Shown here piece by piece: positions 1 through 6,483 of a stretch of DNA of 22,731 nt. Every line of letters begins with the position of its first letter. The first letter of the stretch is position 1. The notes under the pieces are model-generated. The model was not told where the DNA came from. It saw nothing but the letters and a program-made list of their open reading frames with translations, and made no database searches. The DNA comes from JAPUIN01 sp041580375. GTDB taxonomy: Bacteria; Acidobacteriota; Polarisedimenticolia; Gp22-AA2. The DNA lies in the NCBI GenBank assembly GCA_041580375.1, contig JBFGDZ010000037.1, forward strand, positions 1-22,731, written 5' to 3'. The position numbers and the translations under genes are program-made.

Positions 1-886
1 AGGGGTCGGCGGAGGGGATCACGCGCGCGATCCAGTCGGCCGGCCCACCGTCGTTCAGGTACCAGGTGAGGGTGCCGTCGTCACACGAGGCCGCCAGGAC
101 GTCCGGATCGCCGTCACCGTCCGGATCGGCGACGAAGAGGCTCGAGACGCCGTCGGTGTTCTGCACGATCACCGGCGTGGCGAACGAGCCGGCCCCGTCG
201 GCATTCTCGAACCAGACGATCGACCGGGCCGCGTCCAGGCCGGCGATGACGTCCGGGTCGCCGTCCCGATCAAGGTCGGCCACGGCCACGTCCGAGACGT
301 TGCCGGCCGCATCGAGCAGGTCGCCGCGGATCCATTCGGGGGAGGTCCTCGGGGCGCCGTCGTTCCTGAACCAGAACACCTGCGCGGCGAAGGAGGAGCC
401 GGAGACGACGTCGGGATACCCGTCCCGGTCGATGTCCGCCACGAACAGAGCGGCCGGGCCGGCGGCGGTCGAGGCGATCACCCGACGGTTCGCCGCCGGA
501 TCGCCGAAACTCCCCCCGCCCAGGTTCTCGTGCCAGCCGATGATGCTATCGCCGGCGGAGGCGGAGACGACGTCGAGGTCGCCGTCCCGGTCGATGTCGG
601 CCGCCGCGATGCTCCGCGGGCTCAGAGCGACGTCGGAGATGATCCGCTGCGGGCCGAACGGGATCGCCCCGCCCGTGTTCCGGTACCAGACGATCCGGCC
701 GCCGTCCGTGGAGAGGGTGAGGAGGTCCGGTCTCCCGTCCCCGTCGAGGTCCGCGAGGACGAGGTCGGACGGCCCGGTCAGCCCGGACGCGGCGACGCGC
801 CCCGGCGCGAAGTGAACCTCCGCGGCGGTCGCGATGCCGTTGGATGCCAGGATCAGGGATAGGAGTAGGGACATCCGGTGCTTCAT
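1..886 (-). CDS. Secreted FG-GAP/VCBS repeat protein (3' end outside window)
   Basis: The frame opens with ATG at 886 on the minus strand and stays open to the window edge, giving about 295 residues without a stop. It starts with a signal peptide (MKHRMSLLLSLILASNG, then an Ala-rich cleavage region near residue 22). Five Asp-rich calcium-loop motifs follow at about residues 46-54 (DLDGDGRPD), 97-105 (DIDRDGDLD), 151-159, 204-212 and 254-262. They are spaced about 50 residues apart, and several are followed by a W(Y/F)xN strand motif. This is the FG-GAP/VCBS pattern, which in this family forms a beta-propeller. Such proteins are exported and act in adhesion, surface binding or as carrier domains; the specific role here is unknown. 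The C-terminus, which could carry a sorting signal, is not visible. The family call is firm, the function open. Confidence 0.88.
   Translation of the reverse strand, partial: MKHRMSLLLSLILASNGIATAAEVHFAPGRVAASGLTGPSDLVLADLDGDGRPDLLTLSTDGGRIVWYRNTGGAIPFGPQRIISDVALSPRSIAAADIDRDGDLDVVSASAGDSIIGWHENLGGGSFGDPAANRRVIASTAAGPAALFVADIDRDGYPDVVSGSSFAAQVFWFRNDGAPRTSPEWIRGDLLDAAGNVSDVAVADLDRDGDPDVIAGLDAARSIVWFENADGAGSFATPVIVQNTDGVSSLFVADPDGDGDPDVLAASCDDGTLTWYLNDGGPADWIARVIPSADP
101..751 (-). repeat. Five in-frame FG-GAP calcium-loop repeats
   Basis: The DNA encoding the Asp-rich loops recurs at about 725-751, 572-598, 410-436, 251-277 and 101-127, at spacings of 150-162 bp. The copies share a GTCGCCGTCCCGGTCGATGT-like core on the plus strand with scattered substitutions. 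They are coding repeats of the protein on the minus strand, not a mobile or CRISPR repeat. Confidence 0.8.
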
Positions 887-968
887 TTGAGGACCCCACC
901 GTGAGCGAGCAGGAGAATGGATCTCCGGCGCGGACGTCCGCTGCCGGATCGGACCGAAAAACGAGCGT

Positions 969-993
969 GATGGCCGATTACAGTGCGGCCATC
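969..993 (-). terminator. Possible terminator hairpin downstream of the BCCT gene
   Basis: A perfect 7-bp inverted repeat, GATGGCC-N11-GGCCATC, lies in the 205-bp gap between the transporter stop (1092) and the FG-GAP start (886). Read on the minus strand it is followed seven bases later by five T residues, and an eight-T tract precedes it at about 1011-1018. The gap between stem and T tract makes this an imperfect intrinsic terminator. It could instead be an operator or leader structure for the FG-GAP gene. Confidence 0.35.
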
Positions 994-1091
994 CGGCCGA
1001 AAATGCAATAAAAAAAACGCACGGATTCGGCGGAAAACGGGGTCGCGCGGGGGATACGGGCGGCCGGCGCGCTGGCCCGATCTGCACCGAT

Positions 1092-2609
1092 TCACATTCC
1101 GGAGCGCTCGTCCTCACGGAGCGATCGCATCAGGGAGACGGCCATCATCACCCCCACGATCAGGAGCGGGAGGGAGACGACGAGGGAGGCGGTCTGCAGG
1201 GCCTTCAGGCCCCCGATGTACATGAGGGACAGCGGCAGGATCCCGAGGGCGAAGGCCCAGAAGAGGCGGTGCCAGCGCGCCGGATGGCCGCCGATCGGAA
1301 GCCTGCGCGTCGCGCTGGAGGCGAGGGTGTACGAGGCGGAGTCGTACGTCGTGGCGAGAAAGACGATCGCCACGAGGCAGAAGGCGCCCAGAACCAGGCG
1401 CCCGAGCGGAAGCGACTCGACGATCGACGTGATCGCCGCCGGGGCGCCCTGATCGCGAAGCAGGTCGGTCACCGGGAGGAGCCCCTCGATCTGGAGATGA
1501 AGTCCGTAGTTGCCCAGGACGATGTAGAAGATCGCGCACCCGGCGCTCCCGTATCCCAACATCCCGAAGATCACCTCGCGCAGGGTGCGCCCGCGCGAGA
1601 TCCGGGCGACGAAGATCCCCATGAAGGGAGCGAACGAGATCCACCAGGCCCAGTAGAAGACGGTCCAGTTCTCCACGAAGCCGGTTCGGCCGATCGAGTC
1701 GGTCCAGGTGTTCATACGGATGAACTCCGTCAGCACCAGTCCCAGGCTGTTCGTCCCCATCCTCAGGATGAAGAGGGTCGGCCCGGTCACCAGGATGAAG
1801 ACGAGGATGACGAACGCGGCGATCGTGGTGATGTTGCTGAGGCGCTTGATGCCGCTTTCCAGCCCCGCGTAGACGCTCGTCGCGAAGATGAGGGTGCAGA
1901 TGAGAACGATCGCCGTCTGAAGGCCGAACGACGGCTCCAAGCCGGTCAATCGGGCGATCCCCTCCGCCACGAGGGGCGTGCCGAGACCGAGCGACGTCCC
2001 CGCGCCGCCGAGCAGGCCGACCATGAACAGGAGATCGATCATCCGGCCCGGCGCGCCGTCCGCGCGCGCCCCGAGCAGACCGTGGCAGGCGGCGCTGGTG
2101 CGCAGGACCGGCCGGCGCCGCACGAAGTAGGCGTGGGAGAGCGCGACGGCCGGCAGGCCGTAGATCGCCCAGCCGGTCGGGCCCCAGTGGAAGATGCCGT
2201 ACGTGGCCGCCCACTCGATCGCACGGGCGGAGCCCGCCTCGAGCCCGAACGGCGGCGCGTCGATGTAGTAGGCCCACTCGATCGCGCTCCAGTAGAGCAG
2301 GCCCGATGCGACGCCGGCGCAGAACATCATCGAGGCCCAGCTTCCGGCCGAGAACTCGGGCGCCTCGTCGGGGAGGCCCAGACGCACGCGCCCGTGCCGG
2401 CTGATGGCGAGACCGACGAGAAAAGTGAACGCGGCCAGTCCGAACCAGAGGTAGATCACTCCGAATCGCTGCGTGAGGGAGTCGTACAGACGCTCGATGA
2501 TCGCCGATCCCCGTTCGGGCGACAGACCCAGGGGGATCGAGACCGCGAGCAGCGCGATCAGCGTGATGCCGAAGACGGGCCAGTCGATCTCCCGATCGTG
2601 GATCGCCAT
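1092..2609 (-). CDS. BCCT-family (betaine/choline/carnitine-type) transporter
   Basis: This is a 505-residue protein of about 12 hydrophobic segments, the usual size and topology of secondary transporters of the BCCT family. These move quaternary ammonium compounds across the inner membrane, driven by Na+, H+ or exchange. Diagnostic stretches are the TM3 region MMFCAGVASGLLYW-SAIEWAYY (about 94-115), SGIKRLSNI (252-260), and the signature around WTVFYWAWWISFAPF (315-329) followed by ARISRGRTLRE (335-345). In the signature the usual WWISW reads WWISF, so one aromatic-box position is Phe. The start ATG at 2609 has a GAGGGG ribosome-binding stretch about ten bases upstream. It is divergent from the oxidoreductase gene at 2822. 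The substrate cannot be assigned from sequence; no betaine or choline metabolic gene is adjacent. Confidence 0.92.
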   Translation of the reverse strand: MAIHDREIDWPVFGITLIALLAVSIPLGLSPERGSAIIERLYDSLTQRFGVIYLWFGLAAFTFLVGLAISRHGRVRLGLPDEAPEFSAGSWASMMFCAGVASGLLYWSAIEWAYYIDAPPFGLEAGSARAIEWAATYGIFHWGPTGWAIYGLPAVALSHAYFVRRRPVLRTSAACHGLLGARADGAPGRMIDLLFMVGLLGGAGTSLGLGTPLVAEGIARLTGLEPSFGLQTAIVLICTLIFATSVYAGLESGIKRLSNITTIAAFVILVFILVTGPTLFILRMGTNSLGLVLTEFIRMNTWTDSIGRTGFVENWTVFYWAWWISFAPFMGIFVARISRGRTLREVIFGMLGYGSAGCAIFYIVLGNYGLHLQIEGLLPVTDLLRDQGAPAAITSIVESLPLGRLVLGAFCLVAIVFLATTYDSASYTLASSATRRLPIGGHPARWHRLFWAFALGILPLSLMYIGGLKALQTASLVVSLPLLIVGVMMAVSLMRSLREDERSGM

Positions 2610-2759
2610 CCGCGCGGGAACCCCTCGTGAGCCTTCGCGTCGCGTCTGGTCCCGTGGGCGGAGCGGCCTCGGGAGCCGTCGTGACCGGCCCGATCCTATG
2701 AGGAACGACTCGCGGGATCAACCGGTCACCGCTCACGCGGCAAGAGGACGCCCGGATCG

Positions 2760-2789
2760 TTGACACGGGGCGGCTCCCTCTCCTAGACT
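2760..2789 (+). promoter_or_regulatory. Sigma-70-like promoter of the PYROXD2-like gene
   Basis: TTGACA at 2760-2765 and TAGACT at 2784-2789 are separated by 18 bp. They lie upstream of the ATG at 2822, which is preceded by a TAAGGA ribosome-binding site at 2805-2810. The -35 is a perfect consensus, and expected initiation would leave a leader of about 25 nt. It is the strongest promoter on this side of the window. Confidence 0.65.
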
Positions 2790-2821
2790 CTGGCCACCCT
2801 AACGTAAGGACTTCGAACGCC

Positions 2822-4399
2822 ATGGCCAAGCAGTATGACGCCGTCATCATCGGTGGGGGCCACAACGGTCTGATCTGCGCCGCCTACCTCGCCCGCGCCG
2901 GAAAGAAGGTCCTCGTGCTCGAGCGCAGGCACCTCGTCGGGGGCGCCTGTGTCACGGAGGAGGTGTGGCCGGGCTACCAGGTCTCGACCACGTCGTACGT
3001 GATGAGCATGATGCAGAGACGGGTCGTGGAGGAGCTGGAGCTCAGGAAATACGGATGGGAGGTTCTCCCCACCGAGTGCCTGTTCGTCCCGTACCCGGAC
3101 GGCACCTACTTCGCGCTCTGGGAGGACATGGGCAGGACGATCGCCGAGGTGGCGAAATTCTCCAAGAAAGACGCCGAGATGTACCCCGTGTTCCACGAAT
3201 TTCTGGACGAGGCGGGCGCCTTCGTTCGTGAGCTGCTGTTCGCCACCCCGCCCAATCCCACCTCGCGGCGGCTGCGCGACCTGAAGGAGATGCTGGTCCT
3301 CGCCAACAAGTTCCGCAAGCTGGGGGGCAAGCTCTTCCGCTTCGCCGATCTCATGACGATGAGCATCGGCGATTTCCTGGATCAGTATTTCGAGTCCGAC
3401 AAGATCAAGGCGGCCAAGGCCTACTACGGATCGATCGGGACGTTTCTGGGCCCGCGCTCGCCGGGCACGGCGTACGTGCTGCTGCACCACCTGATGGGGG
3501 ATCTCGGCGGCGCCGGAGGGTGGGGCTTCATGCGCGGGGGCATGGGCGCGATCTCCAACGCGATCGCCGGCTCGGCCAAAGCCCGCGGCGCCGAGATCCG
3601 CACGGAGGCGGAGGTCGATCACGTGCTGACGGACAACGGCCGGGCGACCGGCGTCGCCCTGCGGTCGGGCGAGGAGATCCGGGGGAGGGTCGTGATCAGC
3701 AACGCCGACCCGAAGACGACGTTCCTGAAGCTGGTCGACGGGGCGTCGCTGTCCAAGGAGTTCCTCGAGGAGATCCGCAACTTCCGCACCTACAGCACCG
3801 CCTTCAAGATCAACCTGGCGCTGTCGGAGCCGCCGCGCTACACGGCCTTCGACCCGAAGGCGCTCGGCATCGACTACCCGGCCTACGTGCACATCGGCCC
3901 GAGCATGGACTATCTCGAAAAGGCGTACGACGATGCCAAGTACGGCCGACCGTCGCGACGGCCGTTCATCACGCCGTGCCTTCCGACGTGGGTCGACAAG
4001 GAGATGGCGCCGGCCGGCAAGCACGTCCTGAATCTGTTCGGCGGCCACGCACCGTACACGCTCCAGGGCACGACCTGGGAGGAGGAGCGCGAGAGGTTCG
4101 CCGACAACGTCATCGACACCCTGGCGGAGTACGCCCCGAACCTGAAGGACGCCGTGCTGCACCGCCAGATCCTCGTCCCGCCGGACCTCGAGCGCATCTA
4201 CGCGTTGCCCCAGGGGCACATCTTCCACGGCGAGCTGTCCCTGGATCAGCTCTTCTTCCTGCGCCCCGTGGCCGGTTACGCCGACTACCGCACTCCCATC
4301 AAGAATCTGTACCTGTGCGGCTCGGGAACCCATCCCGGAGGGGGTGTGATGGGGATGAGCGGGCACAACGCGGCGCGCGAAGTGCTGAAGGGGCTCTGA
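2822..4399 (+). CDS. FAD-dependent NAD(P)H-like oxidoreductase, PYROXD2/phytoene desaturase-related
   Basis: This is a 525-residue flavoprotein. The N-terminus has a Rossmann dinucleotide-binding fold with GGGHNG at residues 11-16 and the ribose-binding Glu in LVLERR (E34), followed by GGACVTEEVWPGY. The C-terminus has NLYLCGSGTHPGGGVMG then MSGHNAAREVLKGL, the FAD-binding closing motif of the amine oxidase/phytoene desaturase superfamily. The length and both motifs match the PYROXD2-like branch ('NAD(P)/FAD-dependent oxidoreductase'), whose bacterial substrate is generally unknown. No carotenoid synthase gene is nearby, so a carotenoid role is not supported. The protein has no signal peptide and is expected in the cytoplasm. 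It appears to be transcribed from its own promoter, with the DUF2846 gene 58 bp downstream on the same strand. Confidence 0.88.
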   Translation: MAKQYDAVIIGGGHNGLICAAYLARAGKKVLVLERRHLVGGACVTEEVWPGYQVSTTSYVMSMMQRRVVEELELRKYGWEVLPTECLFVPYPDGTYFALWEDMGRTIAEVAKFSKKDAEMYPVFHEFLDEAGAFVRELLFATPPNPTSRRLRDLKEMLVLANKFRKLGGKLFRFADLMTMSIGDFLDQYFESDKIKAAKAYYGSIGTFLGPRSPGTAYVLLHHLMGDLGGAGGWGFMRGGMGAISNAIAGSAKARGAEIRTEAEVDHVLTDNGRATGVALRSGEEIRGRVVISNADPKTTFLKLVDGASLSKEFLEEIRNFRTYSTAFKINLALSEPPRYTAFDPKALGIDYPAYVHIGPSMDYLEKAYDDAKYGRPSRRPFITPCLPTWVDKEMAPAGKHVLNLFGGHAPYTLQGTTWEEERERFADNVIDTLAEYAPNLKDAVLHRQILVPPDLERIYALPQGHIFHGELSLDQLFFLRPVAGYADYRTPIKNLYLCGSGTHPGGGVMGMSGHNAAREVLKGL

Positions 4400-4457
4400 A
4401 GGCTCTGCCGGAGATCGTCTCGAGAAATCCCGTGCCGTGATTCCGTGGAGGTCCACC

Positions 4458-5033
4458 ATGAGAGGACATCTTTGGGGGCGCCGGCGGGCAACGCTGCCGG
4501 TGGTTCTGGGCGCTGCGCTGATGATGACGGGCGCAGGCGCGGCTCTGGCCAAGGACGACCATGTCGATCTCGCGAAGGAGCTTCCGGCGGGACAGGTCGA
4601 GGACGGCAAGGCGCTGATCTACGTCGTCCGGCCCGCCAGGGTGGGGTTCGCCATCAAGAGCTTCTTCCTCTGCGACAGGGAGATCCTCGGCATCAACAAG
4701 GGCCGGAGCTACTTCTTCGCCCAGGTCGACCCGGGGCGGCACGTCTTCTGGTCCAAGTCGGAGAACGTCGACGCGCTGGAGATGGAGGTCGAGGCGGGCC
4801 GGACCTACTACATCGAGCAGAAGGTCCAGATGGGCGGGTTCCGGGCCAGGACGAAGCTCGTCGCGCTCGACGAGGCCGAGGGGAAGGCCGCCCTCGCGAA
4901 GTGCACCAAGCACGCCACGATGACGGAGGAGGGCCGCCGGAAGGGGATGGAGATCGCCGAGGAGCACTTCAAGGACACGCGCGAGGATCTGGAGCGGCGG
5001 GCGAAGCAGGCTGAGAAGGAGTCCTCCGGCTGA
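4458..5033 (+). CDS. Secreted DUF2846-domain protein
   Basis: A 191-residue exported protein. I chose the ATG at 4458 because GGAGG (4447-4451) sits six bases upstream and the protein then opens with a typical signal peptide (basic RGHLWGRRR, hydrophobic core, A-x-A before KDD near residue 31). An in-frame GTG at 4437 would place the Shine-Dalgarno inside the coding region. Residues about 50-140 form the DUF2846 core: ALIYVVRP, then the FF-C-DREILG strand, GRSYFFAQVDPGRHVFWS, and EVEAGRTYYIEQKV. This is a small beta-sandwich found in periplasmic proteins and lipoproteins of unknown function. The last 40 residues are charged and probably helical. The 3' end overlaps the convergent rhombosortase gene by 65 bp. 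The function is not known. Confidence 0.82.
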   Translation: MRGHLWGRRRATLPVVLGAALMMTGAGAALAKDDHVDLAKELPAGQVEDGKALIYVVRPARVGFAIKSFFLCDREILGINKGRSYFFAQVDPGRHVFWSKSENVDALEMEVEAGRTYYIEQKVQMGGFRARTKLVALDEAEGKAALAKCTKHATMTEEGRRKGMEIAEEHFKDTREDLERRAKQAEKESSG

Positions 5034-5613
5034 CGGTCCACATAAGCATCGGGACCGCCGCGATCGCCCCGAGAAGGTGGGCGAGCGGCAGCACCTCCAC
5101 GCCTTCCGGGAGCGGTCCCGCGAAGAATCCCGCGGGCGAGGCGCTCTCCCAGGCCATTTTGGCGGCGAGCAGGCCGAGCGCGAGCGCCATCGCAGCCCCC
5201 CGTGATCGAATCGATCGTCCCCGTGGAACGGCCATCACGGCGACCAGCACGAACAGGGTCGTCGCCACGCCCGAGGCGCCCCGATAGTGCGTGATCGCCG
5301 GCGCCAGCCAGTGAATCCCCGATCCGGTGAGGACGAACCCCGCGAAGCAGGCGCACGCGAGGAGGCGGCGGCTGCGGATCTCGATCACCGCGCCGAGCAG
5401 GAGCAGGACACCCAGATCGACGAGCGCCATGCGCGGAGTCCAGTGCACGAACTGGCCTGTCAGGAGCCGCCAGACCTCGCCGCGGCCGACGGCGAACCGG
5501 TCGTACTGCAGCAGATCCGCGATCCCCGGCATGAAGGAGACCGACAGGGCGGCCCCGGCGAGGCCGAGGCAGATCCAGGGCGGACCCGAGCGGGTCACCG
5601 GGACCGGCCCCAT
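4969..5613 (-). CDS. rrtA: Rhombosortase (rhomboid-family intramembrane serine protease)
   Basis: This is a small rhomboid-like membrane protease of about 214 residues with roughly six hydrophobic helices. From the ATG at 5613, GEVWRLLTGQFVHW (about 46-58) is the loop motif typical of rhombosortases. RGASG (112-115 region) places the nucleophile at Ser114 in the rhomboid GxSG motif. PLAHLLGA places the partner His at about 179. Rhombosortases cleave proteins that end in a GlyGly-CTERM tail. The gene immediately upstream encodes such a protein and overlaps it by 19 bp, so the two are translationally coupled. A GTG at 5649 would lengthen the N-terminus by 12 residues, but it has no ribosome-binding site. 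The proline-rich C-terminal tail overlaps the convergent DUF2846 gene. The call rests on motifs plus the adjacent target. Confidence 0.85.
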   Translation of the reverse strand: MGPVPVTRSGPPWICLGLAGAALSVSFMPGIADLLQYDRFAVGRGEVWRLLTGQFVHWTPRMALVDLGVLLLLGAVIEIRSRRLLACACFAGFVLTGSGIHWLAPAITHYRGASGVATTLFVLVAVMAVPRGRSIRSRGAAMALALGLLAAKMAWESASPAGFFAGPLPEGVEVLPLAHLLGAIAAVPMLMWTVSRRTPSQPASPAAPDPRACP

Positions 5614-6470
5614 GACGCGCCCCGGCGCCGCCCGCACCAGAAGGCGCACGCGAGCGCCGCCGCGATGATCAGGTCCGGCCCCCCGAGCGTGCCCGCGCCG
5701 CCTCCTCCGCCGCCGGTCGCCCGGACGATCTCGACGGCCGGCGTACCCTCGCCGCGGATCGTTCCGCTCTTGACCTGCTCGCGGAAGGCCTGCAGGGCCG
5801 TTTCGAGGTTCCCGATGAGATCGTCCGTGGCCCGCTCGAAGCTCTCCTCGCTCTCACGCCGCATTGCGCGATCGACGGTGACCGGCGTCGACCGGGCCTT
5901 CAGGGAGCTCTCGCCGGCGCTGCGGAACAGAAGCGCACGCGACGGGATGTCGTACACGACCGTGTCCATCAGCGTGTGCGTCTCGTTCTTCTCGCCCTGG
6001 ATCGCGAAGGCGCCGACGACAGTCAGGTACGTCAGGGAGGCATTGGTGGTCTCGGTGAACTGCCGCTGGTCGTAGGAGATGAGCGCCATCAGGTCGAGGC
6101 CGAACGCGGACGCCAGGCGATCCAGCTCCTGAAAGCTGCCTCCCTGTGTGACGTAGGTCGAGGGGAGGACCTCCAGCGACGCGATGAAGTCCTTCCCGCG
6201 GAACGCCTCCGCGATCCGTGTGAGCAGGTGCTGCTTCTGCACCTCGGTGAAAGGATCGGCATAGGTGCGCGCGCTGGGCGCGAAGGCGAGGCCCACGCGG
6301 ACCGGCACCTTCAGCTGGACGCTCCGGGCCGGCGTGGCATGGGGCTTTCCCTCCGGATAGAGATACTCGAGCGCGTTGCTCCGGAGATGGACCGATCGGG
6401 TCGCGGTGCAGGCCGGCGACAGGGCGATGCAGAACATTCCCAGCAGAAGCGTCGGCGATTTGAATCGCAT
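5595..6470 (-). CDS. Rhombotarget lipoprotein with GlyGly-CTERM tail
   Basis: A 291-residue protein bearing sorting signals at both ends. The ATG at 6470 follows a GAGGAGG ribosome-binding site (6478-6484). The N-terminus is a lipoprotein signal (MRFKSPTLLLGMFCIALSPAC) with the lipidated Cys at 21. The C-terminus has six consecutive glycines (about 253-258), a short hydrophobic helix (PDLIIAAALACAFWCG) and a basic tail (RRRGASWGRSR). This tripartite GlyGly-CTERM layout is the rhombosortase recognition signal. The body contains NALEYLYPEG near residue 32 and is otherwise a mixed globular domain. These features and the adjacent protease match the family called rhombotarget lipoprotein, known from genomic context next to rhombosortase. 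Expected fate: lipid-anchored, then clipped at the C-terminus. The molecular function is unknown. Confidence 0.85.
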   Translation of the reverse strand: MRFKSPTLLLGMFCIALSPACTATRSVHLRSNALEYLYPEGKPHATPARSVQLKVPVRVGLAFAPSARTYADPFTEVQKQHLLTRIAEAFRGKDFIASLEVLPSTYVTQGGSFQELDRLASAFGLDLMALISYDQRQFTETTNASLTYLTVVGAFAIQGEKNETHTLMDTVVYDIPSRALLFRSAGESSLKARSTPVTVDRAMRRESEESFERATDDLIGNLETALQAFREQVKSGTIRGEGTPAVEIVRATGGGGGGAGTLGGPDLIIAAALACAFWCGRRRGASWGRSR

Positions 6471-6483
6471 GCGTGAATCCTCC

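Noticed and set aside
101..751. Regular spaced DNA repeats as a possible CRISPR or minisatellite
   Set aside because: The period is about 155 bp with coding drift, and each unit encodes an Asp-rich calcium loop; it is a protein repeat.
66..815. Long plus-strand open frame opposite the FG-GAP gene
   Set aside because: It is the antisense of the repeat-coding DNA, is Ser/Arg-rich with no family resemblance, and has no ribosome-binding site.
1269..2630. 453-codon plus-strand open frame opposite the BCCT gene
   Set aside because: Composition is an antisense artefact and no domain is recognisable.
2822..4399. Carotenoid biosynthesis role for the phytoene-desaturase-like protein
   Set aside because: The sequence fits the PYROXD2-like branch better, and no phytoene synthase or cyclase gene is present.
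2783..4609. 608-codon minus-strand open frame opposite the oxidoreductase
   Set aside because: Arg/Glu/His-rich shadow of high-GC coding DNA; the plus-strand protein has clear Rossmann and FAD motifs.
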